19,787 nt of DNA from Nocardia sp. NRRL S-836 (GTDB lineage Bacteria; Actinomycetota; Actinomycetes; Mycobacteriales; Pseudonocardiaceae), in the NCBI RefSeq assembly GCF_001279525.1, contig NZ_LGDY01000149.1, forward strand, positions 1 to 19,787, in the 5' to 3' direction. The stretch's first letter is position 1, and the number at the start of each line of letters is the position of its first letter. Positions 7,949-14,234 of this stretch are shown one piece after another. The position numbers and the translations under genes are program-made. The notes below the pieces were generated by a model that saw only the letters and a list, made by a program, of their open reading frames with translations, ran no database searches and had not been told where the DNA came from.

Positions 7949-8877
7949 AGGCGATTGCGCTTACCGAGTTCGGTGACCCCGAGGTCATGTCCCTGCAGGA
8001 CCTGCCAGACCCGCTGCTCGGCCCCGACCAGGTGCTGGTGGAGGTGAAGGCCGCAGGCGTGAACCCGGTGGACTTCAAGATCCGCGCCGGGTACCTGCGG
8101 GGGTTGCTGCCGCACCACGTGCCGCTGATCCCCGGCTGGGACGTGGCCGGTGTGGTCCGCGCGGTCGGCATCGGCGTGCAGGACTGGCGGCCCGGCGACG
8201 AGGTCCTCGCTTACGCGCGCAAGGACCACGTGCAGCTCGGCACCTACGCCGAGCTGGTCTCGCTTCCGGACCGGATGGTCGCCCGCAAGCCGTCCACTGT
8301 GGACTTCGTGACGGCGGCGGCGCTGCCGTTGACCGGCCTGACCGCGTTGCAGTCGCTGAAGGCCGTCGACGCCGGCGAGGGCGACGTCGTGCTCGTGCAC
8401 GCGGCCGCGGGCGGCGTCGGCCACCTGCAGGTGCAGATCGCCAAGCTGCTGGGCGCCGCACGGGTCATCGGCACGGCGTCACCGCGCAACCACGACTTCG
8501 TGCGCTCCCTGGGCGCCGAGCCCGTGGCGTACGGCGACGCGCTGGTCGACGCGGTGGCCGAGCTCGTGGGCGGCGACGGCAAGGTCGACGCGGTGCTCGA
8601 CAACGCGGGCGGCGTGGCGTTCGACCAGTCGCTGCAACTGGTGCGCGACCGCAACAGGATGACGTCCATTGTGGATGGCCCGCGGGCGCTGGAGCACGGT
8701 GTCACCAACACCTGGGCACGCCCGAACGCGGAACAGACGCAGTGGCTGGTCGACCGGGTCGCCGCCGGCGAGCTGCAGGTCGAGGTGCAGCGGACGTTCC
8801 CGCTGGCGCAGGCCGTGGAAGCGCACCGGCTGCTCGAAGGCGGCCACGTGCGCGGCAAGGTCGTGCTGACGGTCTAG
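7945..8877 (+). CDS. NADP-dependent oxidoreductase, zinc-independent MDR (quinone oxidoreductase-like)
   Basis: This 310-residue medium-chain dehydrogenase/reductase has an N-terminal GroES-like domain (AAGVNPVDFKIRAG, then PLIPGWDVAGVV). The Rossmann dinucleotide loop HAAAGGVGHLQVQ (about 152-164) and the C-terminal EAHRLLEGGHVRGKVVL are typical of the quinone oxidoreductase/zeta-crystallin branch. The structural zinc cysteines are absent, as expected there. The probable reaction is NADPH-dependent reduction of quinones or enones. The GTG at 7945 overlaps the glnE stop (GTGA) with a GTGAGGGA purine run upstream, so it is translationally coupled to glnE. A functional link to nitrogen control is not evident. 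Confidence 0.92.
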   Translation: MKAIALTEFGDPEVMSLQDLPDPLLGPDQVLVEVKAAGVNPVDFKIRAGYLRGLLPHHVPLIPGWDVAGVVRAVGIGVQDWRPGDEVLAYARKDHVQLGTYAELVSLPDRMVARKPSTVDFVTAAALPLTGLTALQSLKAVDAGEGDVVLVHAAAGGVGHLQVQIAKLLGAARVIGTASPRNHDFVRSLGAEPVAYGDALVDAVAELVGGDGKVDAVLDNAGGVAFDQSLQLVRDRNRMTSIVDGPRALEHGVTNTWARPNAEQTQWLVDRVAAGELQVEVQRTFPLAQAVEAHRLLEGGHVRGKVVLTV

Positions 8878-8889
8878 AGCAGGACGAGA

Positions 8890-8921
8890 TCGGGGGCACG
8901 CCCGAGCGGGTGTGCCCCCGA
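8890..8921. terminator. Bidirectional hairpin terminator between convergent genes
   Basis: A 14-bp stem (8890-8903 with 8908-8921) with one G:U pair and loop GAGC sits between the MDR gene (+) and the 77-residue gene (-). The symmetric arms can terminate from both sides; there is no long T tract, as is common in high-GC actinomycetes. Confidence 0.8.
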
Positions 8922-8929
8922 CGTGCTGC

Positions 8930-9163
8930 TCAGTCCTCGTCCTCGTCCGGGTCGACAGCGGGAGCGTTGCTGTAGACCTCGATCACCCACTCCTCGTCCA
9001 GCGACTCGCCGTCCTCGGAGTCGGGCACGAGCCGGTTGTAGACGCGGACACCGAGGTCGAGCACGTCAGCGGCCTGGACCGCTTCGATCGCCTCAGCGGC
9101 GGAGTCGACGATTTGCGTGGTGAGCAGCTGCGGGGCCGTGAATTCGGCTACTTCTTCAGACAC
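8930..9163 (-). CDS. Small acidic protein of unknown function
   Basis: This 77-residue, strongly acidic protein ends in the acidic run DPDEDED and has no membrane segment or signal peptide. I do not recognise the family. The GTG at 9163 follows TAGGGT (minus strand, 9175-9170) by exactly 6 nt with no Shine-Dalgarno, so the transcript is probably leaderless. It is divergent from the membrane-anchored protein gene and convergent on the MDR gene, with a shared terminator. Third-position GC is high. It may be a small cytoplasmic adaptor or a nucleic-acid-mimicking protein, but that is only suggested by its charge. Confidence 0.72.
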   Translation of the reverse strand: MSEEVAEFTAPQLLTTQIVDSAAEAIEAVQAADVLDLGVRVYNRLVPDSEDGESLDEEWVIEVYSNAPAVDPDEDED

Positions 9164-9180
9164 GCGCGGACCCTAGCGCA

Positions 9181-9209
9181 TTGACGTTTCACCCGATCGA
9201 TATGAGACT
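9181..9209 (+). promoter_or_regulatory. Candidate promoter of the membrane-anchored protein gene
   Basis: A -35 TTGACG (9181-9186) and a -10-like GAGACT (9204-9209) are separated by 17 bp. The expected start near 9216 leaves about a 50-nt leader before the ATG at 9265. It lies back-to-back with the leaderless promoter of the divergent 77-residue gene. Confidence 0.5.
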
Positions 9210-9264
9210 GACTGCGCTCTGTGGGGGAGCTGTGGTGTGTCGCGGGGGTCGAGCAGAGGAAGTC

Positions 9265-9840
9265 ATGCAGCATCGCAGGGTCACGCGCCGAGGTAAGACC
9301 GTGATCGCCATCGGAGCCGTTGCTGCCGGCGTGCTGGCGTCACTTGGGGTCATCCAATACGCCATGAGCAGCGAAAACTCCGCCGCAAAGCCCAACGTCA
9401 CGGTCACCACCACCAGCCAGGACACCCTGGGAACCCCCGACGCCGCACTGGACGTCACCGAGCCGTCGGCGGACGTGAAGGTCGCCACCGGCTCGTTCAA
9501 ACAGCAGCGCGGCATGCTCACGGTCGAGGTCACCCGAGTGGAGGCAGCGAACGGCCGCGTCAAACTCTTCGTAACCGCCACGAACGCCTCCCAAGCCCGC
9601 ATGACCCTCCCCGTCGACGGCATCGCGGTCCTGGACGACCTGAAGCGCACCTACACCGCGTCCAGCAGCAAGTGGGACGGCCTCCTCACCCAGGGCGGCT
9701 CCAACTCCGGCACCGTCGTCCTCGACGAGAAGGTCGGCGCCGGTGTGAAGTCGCTCACGCTGACGTTCTCCTCGATCTCCGGCCAGTTCGCCCCGACCGG
9801 CGCCTCCGTCTCGGTGGCCGGAATTCCACTCCCGAAGTGA
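9265..9840 (+). CDS. Membrane-anchored extracytoplasmic protein of unknown function
   Basis: This is a 191-residue protein with a short basic cytoplasmic N terminus (MQHRRVTRRGK), one transmembrane helix (about residues 12-33), a Ser/Thr-rich linker (VTVTTTSQDT) and a ~120-residue extracellular domain. That domain is beta-rich by pattern and resembles the immunoglobulin-like, DUF4352-type domains of actinobacterial surface proteins; the resemblance is tentative. There is no lipobox cysteine, so it is a signal-anchor protein rather than a lipoprotein. The ATG at 9265 has AGAGGA (9255-9260) 4 nt upstream. The frame is open further upstream to 9181, but that stretch contains the promoter. Confidence 0.8.
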   Translation: MQHRRVTRRGKTVIAIGAVAAGVLASLGVIQYAMSSENSAAKPNVTVTTTSQDTLGTPDAALDVTEPSADVKVATGSFKQQRGMLTVEVTRVEAANGRVKLFVTATNASQARMTLPVDGIAVLDDLKRTYTASSSKWDGLLTQGGSNSGTVVLDEKVGAGVKSLTLTFSSISGQFAPTGASVSVAGIPLPK

Positions 9841-9900
9841 TTGCCGCCCGCTGTGCGGGTACGCCTCTGGCGAGTTCAACACTTGGGAGGTGTGTCGCCC

Positions 9901-10062
9901 ATGACCCAGCGCGGGAGCGACCAGCACGGCTTCGCCCGTGACGACAAGCTGAAGCAGGAACTGGCCAACGAACTGCGCGCCAACGGACCCACGCGCGCGC
10001 AAGAGTGGCGTGAACCGGAACTGCCCACGTCGGAAGAAATCACCGAGGACACCGACCGCTAG
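9901..10062 (+). CDS. Small hydrophilic protein of unknown function
   Basis: This 53-residue, highly charged protein (MTQRGSDQHGFARDDKLKQE at the start, ending in an acidic TEDTDR tail) is predicted to be helical or disordered. I do not recognise its family. GGGAGG (9885-9890) lies 10 nt before the ATG. A GTG at 9892 would leave no room for ribosome binding. A weak hairpin (CCCGC-TGT-GCGGG, 9847-9859) precedes it and may end transcription of the membrane-anchored protein gene. Confidence 0.68.
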   Translation: MTQRGSDQHGFARDDKLKQELANELRANGPTRAQEWREPELPTSEEITEDTDR

Positions 10063-10080
10063 GCCGTCTACGGTGGCCCG

Positions 10081-10581
10081 GTGAAGTACCTGTTCTTCTG
10101 GAGCCACCAGCCCGAACGCAACGGCTCGATCGGCTGCGGCTGCCTGTCCCAGTGGTGGCCGTGCGACTTCGAGGTCGAAGGGCAACGCTTTGCGTCCGCC
10201 GAGCACTACATGATGTGGCGCAAAGCGTTGCTGTTCGGCGACTCCACCGTCGCCGCGCGCGTGCTGGCCGCCGCTTCTCCCGCCGAGGCCAAGGCTTTGG
10301 GCCGTGAGGTGTCGGGCTTCTCCGACGACCCGTGGGTCGCGGCACGGATGGAGATCGTCGTCACCGGCAACCTGGCGAAGTTCGGGCAGAACCCACCGCT
10401 GTCGTCGTTCCTGCTGGGCACGGGGTCTCGGGTGCTGGTGGAGGCCAGCCCGCTGGACCGCGTGTGGGGCATCGGCCTGGCCGCTGACGATCCCCTCGCG
10501 CAGAACCCGTCGTCGTGGCGTGGCCTGAACCTGCTCGGTGAGGCGCTGATGGAGGTGCGCTCCCGGCTGAGCGCGGCGTGA
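10081..10581 (+). CDS. NADAR family protein (YbiA-like, DUF1768)
   Basis: This 166-residue protein has the NADAR hallmarks: an aromatic start (FFWSHQ), the FEVEGQRFASAEHYMMWRKA block (about residues 30-49, with the conserved EHY), and the C-terminal VWGIGLAADD...WRGLNLLGEALM block. Characterised relatives such as E. coli YbiA and plant homologues cleave the N-glycosidic bond of early riboflavin-pathway intermediates; other NADAR proteins remove ADP-ribose from guanine. Which applies here cannot be told. The GTG at 10081 follows TACGGT (10069-10074) by 6 nt with no Shine-Dalgarno, so it is probably leaderless. A small hairpin (10584-10600) follows the stop. Confidence 0.9.
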   Translation: MKYLFFWSHQPERNGSIGCGCLSQWWPCDFEVEGQRFASAEHYMMWRKALLFGDSTVAARVLAAASPAEAKALGREVSGFSDDPWVAARMEIVVTGNLAKFGQNPPLSSFLLGTGSRVLVEASPLDRVWGIGLAADDPLAQNPSSWRGLNLLGEALMEVRSRLSAA

Positions 10582-10583
10582 CG

Positions 10584-10600
10584 CCGTCCTCTTGGGACGG
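10584..10600 (+). terminator. Weak hairpin after the NADAR gene
   Basis: CCGTCC (10584-10589) pairs with GGACGG (10595-10600) around loop TCTTG, immediately after the stop codon. The stem is only 6 bp with no T tract, so termination would be weak. Confidence 0.35.
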
Positions 10601-10672
10601 TCTGAACCGCTCGCTCGCTCCCGACGTGTGTCGTTGTGAACCGCAGTCACAGCTCGCACGGAGGGAGAACCG

Positions 10673-10921
10673 GTGTTCAGCTACTCAGGACCGGCCCGGC
10701 TCATCTACCCGGACGGCACCATGGCCGAGCTGAACCGGGTGGACGTGATCGAGACCGTGACCGACGGCCTGTGGCAAATGTCCGGCGCGGCGACGTCCGC
10801 GGAGACCCTCAACGCCGGCGAGGCCCGGATCAAGCTGCCGACCGGCGGCGAGGCCGATGTCGTGGTCGCCAACGTCCGGCCGGGTGCCGCGGGGACCAGC
10901 GTGACGTTGCTCGGCAGCTGA
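10673..10921 (+). CDS. Small protein of unknown function
   Basis: This 82-residue protein has alternating hydrophobic and polar residues that suggest a small beta-sheet fold (FSYSGPARLIYPDGTMAEL at the start), with no membrane segment and no cysteine. The first strand pair reads like a surface or binding domain, but I recognise no family. The GTG at 10673 has a strong GAGGGAG (10661-10667) 5 nt upstream, in contrast to the leaderless neighbours. About 90 bp separate it from the NADAR gene, so it may have its own promoter. Downstream lie the glnA-type terminator hairpin and a gene remnant. Confidence 0.75.
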   Translation: MFSYSGPARLIYPDGTMAELNRVDVIETVTDGLWQMSGAATSAETLNAGEARIKLPTGGEADVVVANVRPGAAGTSVTLLGS

Positions 10922-10944
10922 AACGCGGTAGCGCGGCACGGCAC

Positions 10945-10987
10945 AAAGACCGAGGGCCGGGCGACTGGAACAGTCATCGGGCCCTCG
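10945..10987 (-). terminator. Second copy of the glnA terminator (43-bp direct repeat, copy 1)
   Basis: This 43-bp element matches the glnA terminator (11213-11255) at 40 of 43 positions. It forms the same hairpin, but with several unpaired bases in the 3' arm. Read on the minus strand the hairpin is followed by GGTCTTT, so its orientation is that of the glnA transcript. It lies 23 bp after the stop of the plus-strand 82-residue gene and could also act for that gene. Confidence 0.65.
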
Positions 10988-11046
10988 AACGGCGTCATCT
11001 GACGGCCTGGAGACGACCTGATCTTGATGCTCGGGTACTCCCCACT

Positions 11047-11209
11047 GTCACTGCCGTCTTTGAGTCGTTGGTTCGGCTGCGCCATCAACTGGAACCCGAC
11101 GGCTGGATGATCGCCGTTCAAGGAGCGCGCCGGGACACACCCGAGCGGGATGCTCCGGGACATGGGTGCGGGAAGGAAGGTCCACGTCCTTCGACCCGGT
11201 CACAAGACC
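11047..11209 (+). pseudogene. Frameshifted remnant of a small hypothetical protein gene
   Basis: In one frame the sequence from 11047 reads VTAVFESLVRLRHQLEPDGW, then MIAVQGARRD. At about 11137 the match continues only in another frame (11138 on) as HPSGMLRDMGAGRKVHVLRP followed by GHKT. Together these resemble an actinobacterial family I remember with the pattern GW-x-(I/V)AV-x-GARRD-x-(Y/W)PSGM-x-RDMG-x-G-x-KVYVL. The match is from memory. There is a net +1 or -2 shift, no start codon, and the remnant runs directly into the glnA terminator. It lies exactly between two copies of that terminator. Confidence 0.45.
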
Positions 11210-11212
11210 TCA

Positions 11213-11255
11213 AAAGACCGAGGGCCGGGCGACTTGAACAGTCACCCGGCCCTCG
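11213..11255 (-). terminator. glnA terminator (43-bp direct repeat, copy 2)
   Basis: A 15-bp stem with one mismatch, GAGGGCCGGGCGACT against AGTCACCCGGCCCTC, surrounds loop TGAAC. On the minus strand it is followed by GGTCTTTTG. It starts 28 nt past the glnA stop codon, the expected position for its intrinsic terminator. Confidence 0.85.
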
Positions 11256-11282
11256 CACAGAGCGTCTAACTCACAGCACCGA

Positions 11283-12707
11283 TCACACGTCGTAGTACAA
11301 CGCGAACTCGTAGGGGTTCGGGCGCAGACGCAGCGGGTCGATCTCCTGCTCACGCTTGTACGAGATCCAAGTGTCGATCACGTCGGGCGTGAACACGCCG
11401 CCCTCGAGCAGGAACTCGTGGTCGGCCTCCAGGTTGTCGAGCACGGCGTCCAGCGTCGCGGGGACCTGCTTGACGTCGCGGGCCTCCTCGGGCGGCAGCT
11501 CGTAGAGGTCCTTGTCGATCGGGGCCGGCGGCTCCATCTTGTTCTTCACGCCGTCGAGGCCGGCCATGACCATCGCCGAGAAGGCGAGGTACGGGTTGCC
11601 GGACGAGTCGGGGCAGCGGAACTCGATGCGCTTGGCCTTCGGGTTGTTGCCCGTGATCGGGATGCGGACGCACGCCGAGCGGTTGCGCTGCGAGTAGACC
11701 AGGCTGACCGGGGCCTCGTAGCCGGGGACCAGGCGGTGGTAGGAGTTCACCGTGGGGTTGGTGAACGCCAGCAGCGACGGGGCGTGGTGCAGGATGCCGC
11801 CGATGTAGTGGCGTGCGGTGTCGGACAGGCCCGCGTAGCCGCTCTCGTCGTGGAACAGCGGCGCGCCGTCCTTCCACAGCGACTGGTGCGTGTGCATGCC
11901 CGAGCCGTTGTCGCCGAACAGCGGCTTCGGCATGAAGGTGACGGTCTTGCCGGCCTGCCACGCGGTGTTCTTGATGATGTACTTGAACAGCATCAGGTCG
12001 TCCGCGGCGTGCAGCAGCGTGTTGAACTTGTAGTTGATCTCGGCCTGGCCGCCGGTGCCGACCTCGTGGTGGGCGCGCTCGACGGTGAAGCCCTGGGCCT
12101 CCATGTTGAGGACCATCTGGTCGCGCAGGTCGGCGTAGTGGTCGTTCGGGGTGACCGGGAAGTAGCCGCCCTTGTACTTGACCTTGTAGCCGAGGTTGCC
12201 GCCCTCTTCCTCACGGCCGGTGTTCCACCAGCCGGAGACCGCGTCGATCTTGTGGAACGAGGAGTTCCCGGTGGTGTCGAACTGGATCGAGTCGAAGATG
12301 TAGAACTCCGCCTCGGCACCGAAGTACGCGGTGTCGGCGATGCCCGAGTCGGTGATGTACTGCTCGGCCTTGCGCGCGATGTTGCGCGGGTCGCGGCTGT
12401 ACGCCTCACGCGTGAACGGGTCGTGCACGAAGAAGTTGACGATCAGCGTCTTCTCGATGCGGAACGGGTCCAGGCGCGCCGTGTAGAGGTCGGGCAGCAG
12501 GAGCATGTCCGACTCGTGGATCGACTGGAAGCCACGCACGGAGGAGCCGTCGAAGGCAAGACCCTCTTCGATCGCGTCGGCGTCGAACGCCTTGGCCGGC
12601 AGCGTGAAGTGCTGCATCACGCCGGGCAGGTCGCTGAACCGCACGTCGACGAACTTCACGCCCTCGTCGGTGATGAACTTCAGCACCTCGTCGGAATTCT
12701 TGAACAC
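11283..12707 (-). CDS. glnA: Type I glutamine synthetase
   Basis: This is a 474-residue GSI-beta enzyme that makes glutamine from glutamate, ammonia and ATP, acting as a dodecamer. Landmarks in order: the beta-grasp segment with FDGSSVRGF (52-60), metal ligands in AEAEFYIFD (131-139), the ATP and glutamate region [13 protein letters not shown] (265-277), [13 protein letters not shown] (317-329), and the adenylylation loop [10 protein letters not shown] with Tyr402, the predicted AMP target of GlnE. The length is close to the 478 residues of M. tuberculosis GlnA1. The GTG at 12707 has AAGGAG (minus, 12723-12718) 10 nt upstream, which decides the start against the longer open frame to 12785. 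A GlnR box lies 63 bp upstream of the start, and an intrinsic terminator follows the stop. Confidence 0.97.
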   Translation of the reverse strand: MFKNSDEVLKFITDEGVKFVDVRFSDLPGVMQHFTLPAKAFDADAIEEGLAFDGSSVRGFQSIHESDMLLLPDLYTARLDPFRIEKTLIVNFFVHDPFTREAYSRDPRNIARKAEQYITDSGIADTAYFGAEAEFYIFDSIQFDTTGNSSFHKIDAVSGWWNTGREEEGGNLGYKVKYKGGYFPVTPNDHYADLRDQMVLNMEAQGFTVERAHHEVGTGGQAEINYKFNTLLHAADDLMLFKYIIKNTAWQAGKTVTFMPKPLFGDNGSGMHTHQSLWKDGAPLFHDESGYAGLSDTARHYIGGILHHAPSLLAFTNPTVNSYHRLVPGYEAPVSLVYSQRNRSACVRIPITGNNPKAKRIEFRCPDSSGNPYLAFSAMVMAGLDGVKNKMEPPAPIDKDLYELPPEEARDVKQVPATLDAVLDNLEADHEFLLEGGVFTPDVIDTWISYKREQEIDPLRLRPNPYEFALYYDV

Positions 12708-12769
12708 CCTCGTCGACTCCTTGGCTATGGAATACGGCTGGCCATCGCGAGCGACCGTATGTCGGCGGT

Positions 12770-12807
12770 GTTGCCCGTCCGTCACTCGGATGTTTCGCCA
12801 GTGTTAA
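12770..12807 (-). promoter_or_regulatory. GlnR operator upstream of glnA
   Basis: Read on the minus strand this is TTAAC-n6-GAAAC-n6-GTGAC-n6-GCAAC. The actinobacterial GlnR consensus is gTnAC-n6-GaAAC repeated, and the two half-pairs here match with the exact 6-nt spacings (one deviation each in the first and last boxes). GlnR is the OmpR-type nitrogen regulator. A possible -10, TACGGT (minus, 12759-12754), lies 10 bp downstream, which would place the box at the usual activator position. GlnR itself is not in the window. Confidence 0.8.
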
Positions 12808-12876
12808 CGGGGGCGCCCAACCGGGCAAGGCGACCTGCCGGTCCTCACCCGTTGAGCACGGCCTTACTCTGGTGGG

Positions 12877-13350
12877 GTGAGCAGGTGGACCGGTTCGTGG
12901 CTGTCAGGACCCCGTTCGGTACTCGAACCGGGCGAGGAGTCGAACGACGGCAAGCAGCAGCGATGGCGTGGTGAGCGTCACGGCTTCCCGGAGAAGGGGC
13001 CGGGCTCGATCGCCTCGATCGGGCGGCGGACGTTCGCCATCCTCGTCGACTTCCTCCTCTCCGCGGGCGTCGCGGCGGTGTTCACGCGGCCTGAGCTGCC
13101 GCGCAACTGGAGCCTGCTGGTCTGGTTCGTCATCACCGTCGTCGCGGTGGCCTTCTTCGGGTTCACGCCGGGGCACGCGTTGTTCGGGCTGCGGGTGGCG
13201 CGCATCGACGGCAAGACGTTCGTGCACCTGCCGCGCGCGCTGCTGCGCACGGTCCTCATCTTCCCGCTGATCCCGGCGCTGGTCTGGGACTCCGACGGCC
13301 GCTGCCTGCACGACAAGGCGGCCGGCACCGTCGTCATCAAGGTCAGATAG
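12877..13350 (+). CDS. RDD family membrane protein
   Basis: This 157-residue protein has a charged cytoplasmic N terminus of about 48 residues, then three predicted helices (about 51-70, 79-96 and 121-138). The RDD landmarks are the Arg51...Asp58 pair in RRTFAILVDFLL and the C-terminal DGRCLHDKAAGTVVI. The segment GFTPGHALFGLRVARIDG is typical of RDD proteins. Function is not established; some relatives act in ion transport. In M. tuberculosis a similar small membrane protein gene also lies next to glnA1. The GTG at 12877 follows TACTCT (12865-12870) by 6 nt, consistent with a leaderless transcript. It is divergent from glnA. Confidence 0.9.
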   Translation: MSRWTGSWLSGPRSVLEPGEESNDGKQQRWRGERHGFPEKGPGSIASIGRRTFAILVDFLLSAGVAAVFTRPELPRNWSLLVWFVITVVAVAFFGFTPGHALFGLRVARIDGKTFVHLPRALLRTVLIFPLIPALVWDSDGRCLHDKAAGTVVIKVR

Positions 13351-13373
13351 CCCGCACAGCACATCTCTGAACA

Positions 13374-13416
13374 GCGAAAAGGCCCGTCGCACGATATGTG
13401 CGGCGGGCCTTTTCGC
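13374..13416. terminator. Strong bidirectional terminator
   Basis: A 19-bp stem (13374-13392 with 13398-13416, one G:U pair) has loop GATAT. It contains AAAA in the left arm and TTTT in the right arm, so each direction ends in a T run. It sits between the convergent RDD and DUF4191 genes. Confidence 0.9.
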
Positions 13417-13443
13417 GTGCTGGCTGAAGCGGGGGAACCGAGG

Positions 13444-14172
13444 TCAGCGCCGGCGCAGGGTGCGCTGGACGTTGCGCATCTTCGCGCCCTGCGGCATCGG
13501 GCCCTTGGGCAGCGCGGCACCGCGGTTCGCGAGCGCCGCGAGGCGGGCGTCGAGCGTCTCGACCTGGGCGGTCGTGATGTTGCGCGGCAGCTTCATCAAC
13601 GTCGACTGCAGCTTCTTGAGCGGGATCTGGCCCTCGTCGGAGCCGATGATGAAGTCGTAGATCGGGGTCTCGCCGACGACGCGGGCGATGCGCTTCTTCT
13701 CCTGCGCGAGGAGCGGCTTCACCCGGTGCGGCGCGCCCTCGGCGACCAGGACCACGCCGGGGCGGCCGATCACGCGGTGCACGGCGTCGAGCTGGGTGGT
13801 GCCGGCGACAGCCGGGGTGACCCGCCAGCGGCCGCGCAGGTTCTCCAGCGCCCACGCACCGGCGCCGGGCTGGCCGTCGGCCTTGCGGAAGACGTTGCTC
13901 TGCACCCGGCGGCCGAAGATGATCACGGCCAGCAGCGCGCCGATCGCGACGCCCAGCGGCACGAACATCCAGACCGCGTCGAAGACCAGGCCCAGGACCA
14001 CGGCGACCGCGGTGACGCCGAGCACCGCCGCCAGCATCAGCGGGATGAGCGCCTTGTCCTCGCGGCGTTGCATCTTGAACGCCTCGAAGATCTGCTTTCG
14101 CCGTTCGCGTGATGCCGCGCGGCGAACCTTCGCCGCTTCCTTGGCAGCCGCCTTGTCCTGCTTACCAGCCAT
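13444..14172 (-). CDS. DUF4191 family membrane protein
   Basis: This 242-residue protein has a lysine/arginine-rich N terminus (MAGKQDKAAAKEAAKVRR), two adjacent transmembrane helices (about 43-64 and 68-88), and a ~150-residue soluble domain containing GRPGVVLVAEG and ARVVGETPIYDFIIG. This matches the DUF4191 family, conserved in actinobacteria and found near lipA and glnA1 in M. tuberculosis (Rv2219). Its function is unknown. Two ATGs compete: 14178 and 14172. TATCCT (minus, 14185-14180) ends 7 nt before 14172, so a leaderless start at 14172 is preferred. It is divergent from uvrD2 with a 62-bp gap. Confidence 0.88.
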   Translation of the reverse strand: MAGKQDKAAAKEAAKVRRAASRERRKQIFEAFKMQRREDKALIPLMLAAVLGVTAVAVVLGLVFDAVWMFVPLGVAIGALLAVIIFGRRVQSNVFRKADGQPGAGAWALENLRGRWRVTPAVAGTTQLDAVHRVIGRPGVVLVAEGAPHRVKPLLAQEKKRIARVVGETPIYDFIIGSDEGQIPLKKLQSTLMKLPRNITTAQVETLDARLAALANRGAALPKGPMPQGAKMRNVQRTLRRR

Positions 14173-14234
14173 GCCCATGAGGATACGGCGCGCTGGTCTC
14201 AGCCTCGCATCGGCCATCTGCGAGACTGCCGGGC

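Noticed and set aside
10705..11163. Minus-strand open frame through the glnA downstream region
   Set aside because: It crosses a terminator hairpin and a plus-strand gene. The plus-strand remnant gives the better protein pattern.
11418..12974. 518-codon plus-strand open frame opposite glnA
   Set aside because: It is the antisense shadow of glnA, with Val/Leu/Arg-rich sequence and no family match; it also crosses the GlnR operator and the RDD start.
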